A stretch of DNA of 64,000 nt, from the NCBI GenBank assembly GCA_902761905.1, contig CACWMK010000013.1, forward strand, positions 1 through 64,000, written 5' to 3'. A program made the position numbers and the translations under genes. The stretch comes from an uncultured Prevotellaceae bacterium. GTDB taxonomy: Bacteria; Bacteroidota; Bacteroidia; Bacteroidales; Bacteroidaceae. Of the stretch, positions 1 to 7,143 are shown piece after piece (position 1 is the stretch's first letter; each line of letters starts with the position of its first letter). Under the pieces are notes generated by a model, which searched no databases, was not told the origin of the DNA, and was given only the letters and a program-made list of their open reading frames with translations.

Positions 1-798
1 GCTATCTACAACAAGCAGGGCAATGCAGGCGTGTCATTCACAGCTTCTACACTTGCAACTGTTGAGGTTCCTGCTTCTAACCCTGTATTCGATGTCGAGG
101 TTGTTCGTGGTAACACTGTAGGTGCTGCTACTGGAAATCTTACTGTTACACTTAAGGCTGGCGATGAGGTTATCCCTGGTGCTACAGTATCAGCTTTCAA
201 CTTTGCTGATGGCCAGAACTCTACTACAGTAAGCGTAAACATCGCTCCTCTTGCAGTTGGTGTTGCTGGAACTATCACACTTACCATTGATGATGCTGAT
301 GTATCTGTTGGTGGTGTTAAGACTGCAACCATGAAGGTTTCTAAGGCTTACGAGTGGAAGTTGCTTGGCGTTGGTAAGTTTGCTGATAACTGGCTTGGCT
401 ACAGTTCAGATGTAGAGATCTACAAGGCTGAAGGCTTCGATCGTTATCGCGTGAAGGCTCCTTATGCAGCTTATCTTGCTAGCGAGCAGGCTGTTGCTGA
501 CTGGGGTGCTGACTGGCTTGCTCCTACAACAAGCGTTAATCAGCTTGATATCTGGATTGAGGATGGCCTTGCTTTCTACGAGGACTTCCCACTCGGTATC
601 AACTACGATGGTGACAAGGCACAGCCTATCTACGGTTGTCATCCTTCAGGATGGTCATCTATGCAGGATCCTTCGTTCTGGGCTCACAATATGATGGGAG
701 ATGGATACATTCAGTTGGCTCCATACTACTACATCGATGGTCTCGGAGGTTGGAACAACACTCAGTATGATGGTGTTATTGTTATAACTCTGCCTTAA
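1..798 (+). CDS. Secreted Ig-like (Calx-beta-like) protein, 3' part only
   Basis: The reading frame is open from the first base, so the 5' end lies outside the window. The visible 265 residues begin with a beta-rich segment of the kind seen in Calx-beta or other Ig-like repeats (alternating Val/Thr, an FADGQNS turn, a TLTIDDAD strand). An aromatic C-terminal part follows (FDRYRVKAPY, WIEDGLAFYEDFPLG, YYYIDGLGGWNN). This architecture is common in Bacteroidales surface lipoproteins of the SusE/F type, often encoded beside glycan-binding or protease genes. No catalytic motif was seen. A strong terminator follows the stop codon, so it ends its transcript. The exact family is not recognised; surface location is inferred. 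Confidence 0.75.
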   Translation, partial: AIYNKQGNAGVSFTASTLATVEVPASNPVFDVEVVRGNTVGAATGNLTVTLKAGDEVIPGATVSAFNFADGQNSTTVSVNIAPLAVGVAGTITLTIDDADVSVGGVKTATMKVSKAYEWKLLGVGKFADNWLGYSSDVEIYKAEGFDRYRVKAPYAAYLASEQAVADWGADWLAPTTSVNQLDIWIEDGLAFYEDFPLGINYDGDKAQPIYGCHPSGWSSMQDPSFWAHNMMGDGYIQLAPYYYIDGLGGWNNTQYDGVIVITLP

Positions 799-815
799 AT
801 AGACACTTTTATATG

Positions 816-860
816 GGATGCCGGACATAGGATAACCTAGCCCGGCATCCTTTTCTTTTT
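816..860 (+). terminator. Rho-independent terminator after the Ig-like gene
   Basis: A 9-bp perfect stem (GGATGCCGG at 816-824 with its complement at 842-850) is followed at once by a T-rich run at 851-861. It separates the partial gene from the protease gene starting at 877. Confidence 0.88.
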
Positions 861-876
861 TTGAAACTGAAACTAT

Positions 877-2541
877 ATGAAGCACTTCTACTTTTTATTC
901 ATTATGCTGCTTCAGGTTGTTGCTGTAAGCGGTAATCCTGCTATTCCAGGACAATGGAAAATGTTAACTCTAGCCGATGGCTCTCAGGTTAACGCAGAAC
1001 TGAAAGGAGATAAGTTCTGTCATTATTGGCAGACAAGTGATGGCCGTTGTTTTTCTGAGAAAAATACTTCTGGTGTTTATGAGTTGGTAAGTCTCCAGGA
1101 GTTGCAGAAAAGTGCACTTGAAAAGCGTGCACCACATAAGGTGATGAATAGGTACAGTACTCGTTCCATTATTGGTGGCGAGCATGAACCTTATACCGGA
1201 AAGAAAAAAGGACTTATCCTTCTAGTTGATTTTACAAACAAGAAGTTTGAAGACGATCATACACCAGAATTATATAATGATATTGCCAATAAAGTAGGTT
1301 TTCAAAGCGATTTGGGCTTTATTGGTAGTGTGAAGGATTATTTCCTGGCTCAAAGTGGAGGCCTGTTTGAACTTGATTTCGATGTGGTAGGCCCACTCTC
1401 CATGCCAAAGACATATGGCTATTATGGCGCCAATACCAAGGGCGATGATACTAACCCAGGACTGATGATTGCCACAGCATGTGAAATGGCCGACGAGTAT
1501 GTTGATTTTAAAGATTATGACTGGGATGGCGATGGCGAGGTAGATCAGGTGTTTGTAATCTTTGCTGGCCTTGGCGAGGCTGCAGGAGGTGATGCCAATA
1601 CCATCTGGCCCCATGAGTGGCATCTGCAGTATAACGATTATGGCAAGACGCTTAAGTTAGATGATGTGATTATCGATACTTATGCATGTGGTCCTGAGTT
1701 GACAGTAGTTAAAAAACAAACCGTAATTGAGGGCATAGGTACTATCTGCCATGAGTTTACTCATTGTCTGGGTATTCCTGATGTTTATGATACCTCTTAT
1801 GGTGGAGGATATGGAATGGGTGCCTGGGACTTGATGAGTAGCGGTAGCTACAATGGCAATAGTTATATCCCTGCTGGTTTTACCAGCTATGAAAAGATGT
1901 ACTGTGGCTGGAGTCAGCCTATAGAACTCAAGAACGATACTACTATTACCGATATGAAGCCATTGAGTGAAGGCGGTGAATCGTACATTATTTATAATGA
2001 TGCCAATAGAAATGAGTATTATCTGTTGGAAAATCGCCAGAAGACAGGTTGGGATGCTGCTATTCCTGGTAACGGACTGCTTGTGATTCACGTAGATTAC
2101 GATCCTATATGTTGGCAGTATAATTTTGTAAATAATTACACAAGCCATCCAGAATACAACGATCATGAGCGTTTAACTGTTATTGCTGCTGATAATAACA
2201 GAAATACCAGCGATGCCGCTACTGATGCCTATCCATACAAGGAAAAAGACAGCTTGACAAATAAATCTCTGCCACGTGCAGAACTCTATAATCTTAATCC
2301 TGATGGCATTCACTATACCAGCAAACCTATTACTAATATCAAACAGGAAAATGGGCTTGTCTCGTTCGTGTTTAAGAATCAGGTCAAGAATAAACCACAA
2401 GATACTGGAATCAAGAATGTATTCACCATTCAAGAGAATCGTAAACACATCTACGACCTTCAGGGCCGTCCCCACGGCACCGACCCATCCGCCCTACCAA
2501 AGGGAATATACATAATCAACGGAAAGAAGGTTGTGAAATAA
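877..2541 (+). CDS. M6-family secreted metalloprotease with sorting tail
   Basis: A 554-residue secreted zinc protease of the M6 (immune inhibitor A-like) family. An N-terminal hydrophobic signal peptide covers about residues 1-20. The catalytic zinc motif HEFTH lies at residues 292-296 in the context CHEFTHCLGIPDVYD, followed by a GAWDLMSSG segment typical of the family. Acidic runs such as DYDWDGDGEVDQ around residue 210 may bind calcium. The last 30 residues (IYDLQGRP, PKGIYIINGKKVVK) match the short C-terminal tail common in Prevotella secreted proteins and resembling type IX secretion sorting domains; this agrees with porX, porW and porT in the window. It probably degrades extracellular protein; the substrate is unknown. 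Confidence 0.9.
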   Translation: MKHFYFLFIMLLQVVAVSGNPAIPGQWKMLTLADGSQVNAELKGDKFCHYWQTSDGRCFSEKNTSGVYELVSLQELQKSALEKRAPHKVMNRYSTRSIIGGEHEPYTGKKKGLILLVDFTNKKFEDDHTPELYNDIANKVGFQSDLGFIGSVKDYFLAQSGGLFELDFDVVGPLSMPKTYGYYGANTKGDDTNPGLMIATACEMADEYVDFKDYDWDGDGEVDQVFVIFAGLGEAAGGDANTIWPHEWHLQYNDYGKTLKLDDVIIDTYACGPELTVVKKQTVIEGIGTICHEFTHCLGIPDVYDTSYGGGYGMGAWDLMSSGSYNGNSYIPAGFTSYEKMYCGWSQPIELKNDTTITDMKPLSEGGESYIIYNDANRNEYYLLENRQKTGWDAAIPGNGLLVIHVDYDPICWQYNFVNNYTSHPEYNDHERLTVIAADNNRNTSDAATDAYPYKEKDSLTNKSLPRAELYNLNPDGIHYTSKPITNIKQENGLVSFVFKNQVKNKPQDTGIKNVFTIQENRKHIYDLQGRPHGTDPSALPKGIYIINGKKVVK

Positions 2542-2546
2542 CAAAC

Positions 2547-2576
2547 AATCGGGTGCCCAGTAATGAGCACCCGATT
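2547..2576 (+). terminator. Hairpin after the M6 protease, first of two identical copies
   Basis: A 10-bp stem (AATCGGGTGC with its complement, loop of 10) lies a few bases after the protease stop codon. The 3' flank is AT-rich without a clean T run, so termination strength is uncertain. A 28-base copy (2549-2576) recurs exactly at 3058-3085. Confidence 0.65.
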
Positions 2577-2606
2577 ATTGTATTATGGATTATGATCTTG
2601 ACTACT

Positions 2607-2999
2607 TTAACCGCGTGATTGTCTCTGCATCCACAACTTGAATATAGAGTCATCAAATGTTACAGTTTGCTCATCAATATCTATAATACCCCTTTTAAGA
2701 AGTGATTTTTTTACAGACTGTATATTGGCAGAAGACTCTAACCTATACTTTTTGATAATCTCTTTTCTGCTAAACCCGCTGCTAATGCCATTTGCCAACG
2801 CTTTCAGAAAATTCAATTGATACTCAGAAAGCTGCTCAATTTCGCGTTGGAAAAACACTTTGTTCTGTTCCAATAAATCGTTTATAGCATCATCTATATC
2901 CTTGTTTTTAACTACTTTATCAGATTTATACCATACAATCCAGGCCAAATGTTGTACATAAGATGAAAGATTTTCAGTCAGTTCACATATGTAATTTTT
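2607..2999 (-). pseudogene. C-terminal remnant of a Bacteroidales AAA ATPase
   Basis: The longest start-to-stop reading is 113 residues from a TTG at 2948. The same frame stays open upstream to about 2999 and encodes ELTENLSSYVQHLAW, which continues the homology. The sequence looks like the C-terminal part of the roughly 380-residue ATP-binding proteins of Bacteroidales: a helical segment, then a winged-helix region (LSEYQLNFLKALANG, GFSRKEIIKKY, FKLWMQR). The Walker A and B parts are missing, so this is probably a dead 3' fragment. It lies between two identical 28-base hairpin copies. Expression as a small DNA-binding protein cannot be excluded. Confidence 0.7.
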
Positions 3000-3057
3000 T
3001 TATTAGTAACAAACTTATTACTAATTTTTTAATTACTTTTATAATTAGACGACAAAT

Positions 3058-3085
3058 TCGGGTGCCCAGTAATGAGCACCCGATT
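3058..3085. repeat. Second exact copy of the 28-base hairpin
   Basis: This copy is identical over 28 bases to 2549-2576, including both stem arms and the loop. It sits 10 bases beyond the smalltalk stop codon and may serve as the terminator of the smalltalk/HU transcript on the reverse strand. Confidence 0.9.
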
Positions 3086-3095
3086 CTCTTTTTGC

Positions 3096-3197
3096 TTATG
3101 CGCCGACGCACGATGTGGCGCCTAGGGCCGTTAGGATGGCCGATGCTATCGATGCGATAAGCTGAACGACGAATTTAATGGTTTCCTTCTTAGTCAT
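3096..3197 (-). CDS. Smalltalk protein (33 aa)
   Basis: A 33-residue peptide of the Bacteroidetes smalltalk family: a charged start (MTKKETIKF), one hydrophobic helix (VVQLIASIASAILTAL) and a short end with one cysteine (GATSCVGA). The ATSC segment could be a lipobox or simply the end of a membrane helix. Members are usually found beside HU-like DNA-binding genes, as here, where the HU-like gene lies upstream on the same strand. The 266-base gap between them holds a palindromic repeat array. The role of the family is unknown; membrane location is inferred from hydrophobicity. Confidence 0.8.
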   Translation of the reverse strand: MTKKETIKFVVQLIASIASAILTALGATSCVGA

Positions 3198-3214
3198 ATG
3201 CTTTTATATTTTTT

Positions 3215-3233
3215 CCTACGGATTATACGGATT
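3215..3233 (+). repeat. 19-bp dispersed repeat, single copy
   Basis: The sequence CCTACGGATTATACGGATT is found here and, as an inverted pair, at 10392-10410 and 10438-10456. It lies just upstream of the smalltalk start codon on the reverse strand. Confidence 0.8.
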
Positions 3234-3258
3234 TTACTGATTTTGTTCCCCCTTCGGC

Positions 3259-3448
3259 TGTCATCTCGAGCCCCTCCTCCTTGTCATCTCGAGCCCCACC
3301 TCCTTGTCATCTCGAGCCCCACCTCCTTGTCATCTCGAGCGTAGTCGAGAGATCTCTCCACGCGCTACGCTTGGTCGAGATGACAAAGGGAGACGCTACG
3401 CTTGGTCGAGATGACAGGGGGAGACGCTACGCTTAGTCGAGATGACAG
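3259..3448. repeat. Palindromic repeat array (4 direct plus 3 inverted units)
   Basis: Four copies of TGTCATCTCGAGC start at 3259, 3282, 3305 and 3328, a 23-bp period. After a centre carrying the TAGTCGAGAGATCT motif, three inverted units (GCTACGCTTGGTCGAGATGACA) start at 3364, 3395 and 3426, a 31-bp period; the last has one base change. The block forms a very large imperfect palindrome between the HU-like gene and smalltalk. It resembles REP/BIME-type intergenic palindromes. No transposase is nearby. Confidence 0.9.
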
Positions 3449-3463
3449 AGGGGGGGCTGTGGT

Positions 3464-4051
3464 TTAGTCGTAGGTTACGTCGTCGTCATCGTTGCCACCA
3501 CCGCCGATGTTACCACCGCCACCGGTATTACCACCTCCGCTGGTGTTGCCACCTCCGCTGGTGTTGCCACCCTGGTTCTGCTCCTGATTCTGGTTGCCGT
3601 TCTCGGAATCTTCGATCTCGCCGCTGTCGCCGCTGGTTACGCGCTTCAGCACGTGGCCCTGCTCGTCCAGACAGGTAATCTGTATTGAGGTATTCTTCAG
3701 CTCATCCTTCACGTCAACCGATGGGGTGAACACTATACGGCGGGTGGTAATCAGACCGGCCTTTACGTCCTCCAGATTCTCTACCGCTTTGGAGCGGACA
3801 CCGAATCGCATGGTTCCCAGTCCGGGCAACGGTACCGAGTGGCCCTCGGTAGCCCAGGTGCGGATTACCTCGCCTGCGGCATCCCAAGCCGCCTTTATTA
3901 CACCTGCAGAGATACCGCTGTGGGTGGCTGCCTCTGCGAATACCTTCTTCTCGTTTACGGCCGAATACAGGTCGGGACGCATCACGAAGCGGTTACTTGG
4001 TTTCTTTCCGATCTTAAGCTGTCGGCGCTGTGCAATTACTTTAATACTCAT
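3464..4051 (-). CDS. HU-like DNA-binding protein with Gly/Asn-rich acidic tail
   Basis: A 195-residue protein. Residues 1 to about 120 match the HU-family variant common in Bacteroidetes accessory regions (YSAVNEKKVFAEAATHSGIS, VPLPGLGTMRFGVRSKAV, RRIVFTPS). From about residue 145 the chain becomes low-complexity: GlnAsn-rich, then GGGNTSGGGNT repeats, then an Asp run. Such proteins bind and bend DNA; the tail is likely flexible. The promoter box at 4236-4243 gives a leader of about 180 bases that contains the 22-bp iterons at 4132-4219, so those repeats may be an operator for this gene. Smalltalk lies downstream on the same strand. Confidence 0.88.
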   Translation of the reverse strand: MSIKVIAQRRQLKIGKKPSNRFVMRPDLYSAVNEKKVFAEAATHSGISAGVIKAAWDAAGEVIRTWATEGHSVPLPGLGTMRFGVRSKAVENLEDVKAGLITTRRIVFTPSVDVKDELKNTSIQITCLDEQGHVLKRVTSGDSGEIEDSENGNQNQEQNQGGNTSGGGNTSGGGNTGGGGNIGGGGNDDDDVTYD

Positions 4052-4131
4052 AATGCTTAATGTTTAATGTTTAATGTTTAATATTTTCAAAGTTCTCTCA
4101 CTGCCTCAATGAGTTCGGGTTCGGACGCCAT

Positions 4132-4219
4132 ATTAATGCTAACGATTGCTACTATTAATGCGCGCAATTTCCAGAATTAATTCTCGCAATTTTTACAATT
4201 AATGGCCGCCCTCAGCCTC
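4132..4219. repeat. 22-bp iterons, locus A
   Basis: Four units starting with ATTAAT lie at 4132, 4154, 4176 and 4198, exactly 22 bp apart. The consensus is ATTAATnnnnGCAATT; the first and fourth units are degenerate in the second half. The unit at 4176 shares 16 identical bases with a unit at 28408 upstream of the other primase-helicase module. Confidence 0.88.
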
Positions 4220-4235
4220 CCTCGTTTTGACAATG

Positions 4236-4243
4236 CAAAGGTA
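4236..4243 (-). promoter_or_regulatory. -7 box for the HU-like gene
   Basis: TACCTTTG on the reverse strand, a canonical Bacteroidetes -7 element. It is about 185 bases upstream of the HU-like start codon, with the iterons inside the leader. Confidence 0.75.
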
Positions 4244-4603
4244 CAATATTTTCAAGGCGTTTCCAACTTTTTTGGCGTTTCTGCCGAAATATACCCGATT
4301 TCGTGTCGAAAATAGAATGCGTGTGTCTTTGCATTGCCATTTTGATTACAGTTTACAGTTTACAGTTTTTATCTCCGCACCCCTCGTATAAGGCTTCTGA
4401 AGGTAATATTTATATATATATAAATATTAAACTATTTTAACATTAATAATATTCTATTCTCTTATACTCACCCTACCCCCCGCGAATAAAAACTGTAAAC
4501 TGTAATCTGTAAACTGTAAACCGTAAATATATAGACAAATGGGGTCACCCGTTAATAATGTGTTAAACACACTATATATCACCATTCTCTCATAAAAAAG
4601 CAT
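4244..4603. other. AT-rich intergenic region with TTACAGT inverted repeat
   Basis: No gene was seen. A heptad repeat (TTACAGT units) at 4344-4370 is matched by an inverted set at 4487-4522, able to form a stem of about 20 bp around an AT-rich loop of about 115 bases. The same heptads recur at 9455-9475. The region separates the divergent HU-like transcript from the module A transcript. Confidence 0.7.
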
Positions 4604-4611
4604 TAATTTTG
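4604..4611 (+). promoter_or_regulatory. -7 box for primase module A
   Basis: TAATTTTG, a good match to TAnnTTTG, lies about 95 bases upstream of the first large gene of the module and about 22 bases upstream of a possible short leader ORF. Confidence 0.7.
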
Positions 4612-4632
4612 CATATAAATTGAAACTAAAAA

Positions 4633-4707
4633 ATGAAACTATCAAAAGAAATAACCATGATGGCAAAATTGCCTGTCGATGATGGAGGCGGCCTCATTTA
4701 TGGATAA
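4633..4707 (+). CDS. Possible 24-codon leader ORF
   Basis: An ATG about 22 bases after the -7 box opens a 24-codon frame (MKLSKEIT...GGGLIYG). Its TAA (4705-4707) ends just after the downstream ATG at 4700, an arrangement that could couple translation. No homology is recognised. It could be chance. Confidence 0.3.
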   Translation: MKLSKEITMMAKLPVDDGGGLIYG

Positions 4708-5779
4708 AAGCACAATGCCAGAAATGGGAAATGCACCTTCATTGCAAAGAAGAGTAGAACGACTGCTGAAGGATGCCGACAAACTATTTTCGCTGGCTGA
4801 CATCCGGAGGTATTGCCATATGTTGATGAAAGACTATTATGCAAACTTAAAGCCGACGCCTTATTACACCCACGAAACAGAACAATTAAGGAAAAAAGAG
4901 TGTCATTTCGCTTATGCACTAACGATGACCTACACATCGACTCTGCCTAAGATTGTGCAGTGGGCCAAAGGATGTATCAAAGAATACCTGCTGCAAGAAG
5001 TGCAGGAAGAGCGCGAGCGTTGCATCAAGGAATTTGCGCGCATGGAGATATCCAGCCGATGGTACCAGATAAAGAACGACGACCACACGTGGCGCATATT
5101 CTCGCAAAACATACCCTTCGACGAGGCTAACAGAGTATCTGAAATCTGTGAATTCTTTCTGCAACTTGACAAGATATGCATACTCACCGATATACTAAAT
5201 GGCCACGCTGCTGATTATGGCATAGAAGTGGACTACACTACTGCAACAAGTGACACGGCTAAGAAGACAGCCATGCAAAAGTCGCAAAAGCCACCCAAGC
5301 CCCGTGAGACAATGACGCTGAAACGAAAAGGATGCCTGACCGAGGGGCACCTGACGCTGCTGTATATGAAGCTTTGCAAAGAGGGATGGATAGATGGTAA
5401 TGAGGCTGACTTCAAAGCTCTGTTTTCAGGCAAACGTGACGAGGACTGTCAGTTGACATGGAAGGAACCTTACGGACGAGGTACGCTGTTTGAACTATTT
5501 CGCCAGATTATCAATGCCGAGCTGGCCGAAGTGGCTGATGGATATACGCTGTCGGCCATACTCGAAGGACATTTCAAAGACCCACAAGGCCAATGGCTAA
5601 CCAGTATGGACAAAGGCAACAATCCTAACAGCAAGGCAATGCCCGTCATACTGGAATGCATAAAAATGCTTAAAGCCAGTCCACAGCAGATTCTGGAAGG
5701 CAGTTGGGGCGAGGACGAAGATTTTGCCTCTATCTATGATCCCTACGACCATCAGGACTTGCAATTACACAAGCGTTAA
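4700..5779 (+). CDS. Module A accessory protein, unknown function
   Basis: A soluble, helix-rich protein of about 359 residues. The start at 4700 is chosen because GGAGG lies 11 bases upstream; an in-frame ATG pair at 4679 is the alternative. The middle part (ARMEISSRWYQIKNDD, WRIFSQNIPF, FFLQLDKICILTDILNG) aligns by eye with the 293-residue protein of module B at 29876. The C-terminal part (FKALFSGKR, LTWKEPYGRGTLFELF) resembles a recurring Bacteroidetes mobile-element domain with an FxxxFSG then W pattern. No catalytic motif is evident. It is first in a run leading to a primase-helicase, so a role in replication or its control is plausible. Its stop codon overlaps an inverted repeat. Confidence 0.8.
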   Translation: MDKSTMPEMGNAPSLQRRVERLLKDADKLFSLADIRRYCHMLMKDYYANLKPTPYYTHETEQLRKKECHFAYALTMTYTSTLPKIVQWAKGCIKEYLLQEVQEERERCIKEFARMEISSRWYQIKNDDHTWRIFSQNIPFDEANRVSEICEFFLQLDKICILTDILNGHAADYGIEVDYTTATSDTAKKTAMQKSQKPPKPRETMTLKRKGCLTEGHLTLLYMKLCKEGWIDGNEADFKALFSGKRDEDCQLTWKEPYGRGTLFELFRQIINAELAEVADGYTLSAILEGHFKDPQGQWLTSMDKGNNPNSKAMPVILECIKMLKASPQQILEGSWGEDEDFASIYDPYDHQDLQLHKR

Positions 5780-5929
5780 GGGAAATCTTAAGGGAGATAT
5801 AATATTTTTTTAAAATAATCTGATTTTTTGCAGAACTATCTGAATTTCAGGTAGTTCTGCTTTCTTTTTTATTCATTTTAAGGTCTGTCCCCCCCTTACC
5901 CTTAGATTTTCCCTTAAGTATTCCCTTAA
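5776..5929. repeat. TTAAGGGA-type inverted repeat flanking a terminator
   Basis: Two 20-base arms, 5776-5795 and 5910-5929, are inverted copies with two mismatches. Each arm holds two TTAAGGGA boxes 12 bp apart. A further degenerate CCCTTAG box is at 5899. The terminator at 5830-5870 lies between the arms. Confidence 0.75.
5830..5870 (+). terminator. Rho-independent terminator between module A genes
   Basis: An 11-base stem (GCAGAACTATC at 5830-5840 with GGTAGTTCTGC at 5850-5860, one wobble) is followed by TTTCTTTTTT. It separates the first module gene from those starting at 5986. Confidence 0.85.
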
Positions 5930-5985
5930 ATCTACATCATCCAGCGGGTATTACGAATGTTTCATCAAATTAAATTTTAAAAATT

Positions 5986-6441
5986 ATGGAAGAATCAAGT
6001 GTAATCGAGCGTTTGCTCACCCGTAAACAGGAAGAACTGAAAGAAGTTAAGAAGGTTCTGGTCAGAACACAGTGCGATCTTGCGAAATGCGAACGAAAGG
6101 CCGAAGTAGCTGCCGAAGGTTTCCGCAAAGCAAAGCAACTGAACGACACGTCAGAACGAATCATTAAGGGATTGTTAAGAAAGTGGCTATCGAAGGATTC
6201 GATGCTGAAGGTGGAGAACATCATCCGACACTATCATCCCGAAGACCGCATCCAGCTGTTGGGAGCCATGCTTGAGTATATTGTAACAGGCAAGAAGACC
6301 CGATTCGATAGGTATGTTGCTACATGGCATTTCGCCATCTTCTGTGAATTGGCAGATGAAGACGCCTTCTCAGAGCAGACACACAGCTATTTGGCGCGAC
6401 TCTGGAAAAAAGTGGGCCCTTTCGAGAAAATCGACAATTAA
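5986..6441 (+). CDS. Coiled-coil protein of module A, unknown function
   Basis: A 151-residue protein. Residues 5 to about 50 are strongly charged and heptad-like (LLTRKQEELKEVKKVLVRTQ), suggesting a coiled coil. The rest is helical, with RHYHPEDRIQLLGAMLEYI and a Trp-rich end. No family is recognised. The run from this gene through the primase-helicase has short gaps (26 and 13 bases, then a 4-base overlap), so it is likely one transcript. A structural or loader role is only a guess from position. Confidence 0.8.
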   Translation: MEESSVIERLLTRKQEELKEVKKVLVRTQCDLAKCERKAEVAAEGFRKAKQLNDTSERIIKGLLRKWLSKDSMLKVENIIRHYHPEDRIQLLGAMLEYIVTGKKTRFDRYVATWHFAIFCELADEDAFSEQTHSYLARLWKKVGPFEKIDN

Positions 6442-6467
6442 TTCTCTCTAAACAATAAGCAATAATT

Positions 6468-6743
6468 ATGAACACAATGATTCTAAGAGTGTTGGCACAG
6501 GGCGAGGTCTATAACGTGCCAAGCAAGAAGAGCGAGAACGGCCAGTTGGCCAAGTGTGTAATCCGTCTGAAAGAACTGGGCGAGGTTGGCGACGAGTATC
6601 TGGTTACCATACTAGGCAATATGGCTCAGTGCAGATTCCCTCCTGACAGTATCGTTGCAGCCAGTCTGCGATTCAAGGTACACGAATCAAACGGCCAATT
6701 CTATCAGGATATATTAGCTAACGAAATAAAACCACTTAAATAA
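6468..6743 (+). CDS. Small beta-rich protein, possible OB-fold/SSB-like
   Basis: A 91-residue protein with alternating hydrophobic strands (MILRVLAQGEVYNV, KCVIRLKELG, YLVTILGNMAQC, IVAASLRFKVH, QFYQDILANEI). The GNMAQCRFPPDSIVAASLRF segment recalls the strand-turn pattern of single-stranded-DNA-binding proteins, and the gene sits two places before a primase-helicase. The SSB-like reading is inference; there is no acidic C-terminal tail and the chain is shorter than usual SSB. Confidence 0.8.
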   Translation: MNTMILRVLAQGEVYNVPSKKSENGQLAKCVIRLKELGEVGDEYLVTILGNMAQCRFPPDSIVAASLRFKVHESNGQFYQDILANEIKPLK

Positions 6744-6756
6744 AAATTTACAAAAG

Positions 6757-7143
6757 ATGAAAGAGACTATCAACAAGCCTATTCTGGTTTCCGGCATGAC
6801 ATCCTACTATCAAGACGAGAAAGGAATGAAGTACTCACAGTTTAACTCCGACTTCAGCACACCAGTAGTGAGCCCTTACGACATCAAAGCCCACGTGCAG
6901 CGCATGCGTGACGGAACACTCTACGTGAGCGAACTGCCCAAAAGAAGTCGTTCGCAAGCCGAAGTGCTATTCAAGACCACACACGGCACACTATCCAAGG
7001 GTAAGGACAAAAAACACCGCCTTACGTTTATGGTAGACGACAACCATCTGGAGCATTTCTGCCAGTGGTTGATGGAAGAGACACCCAAGGCAGTAGCCTT
7101 TATGTATAACTATATCGAGAACAACAAAAAGCAAAATTCATGA
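6757..7143 (+). CDS. Module A protein, unknown function
   Basis: A 128-residue protein with no recognised family. It is polar, contains a basic stretch (LSKGKDKKHRLTFMV) and ends with a helical segment (FCQWLMEETPKAVAFMYNYI). Its stop codon overlaps the start of the primase-helicase gene by four bases (ATGA), so the two are likely translationally coupled and their products may act together. Confidence 0.8.
   Translation: MKETINKPILVSGMTSYYQDEKGMKYSQFNSDFSTPVVSPYDIKAHVQRMRDGTLYVSELPKRSRSQAEVLFKTTHGTLSKGKDKKHRLTFMVDDNHLEHFCQWLMEETPKAVAFMYNYIENNKKQNS

Noticed and set aside
3442-3678. A 78-codon forward frame over the HU-like tail
   Set aside because: It is an Arg/His-rich mirror of the Gly/Asn repeats; no support.
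4132-4219. Possible CRISPR array
   Set aside because: The units are contiguous 22-bp repeats without unique spacers of constant length, and no cas gene is present; the same applies to 3259-3448 and 28408-28576.
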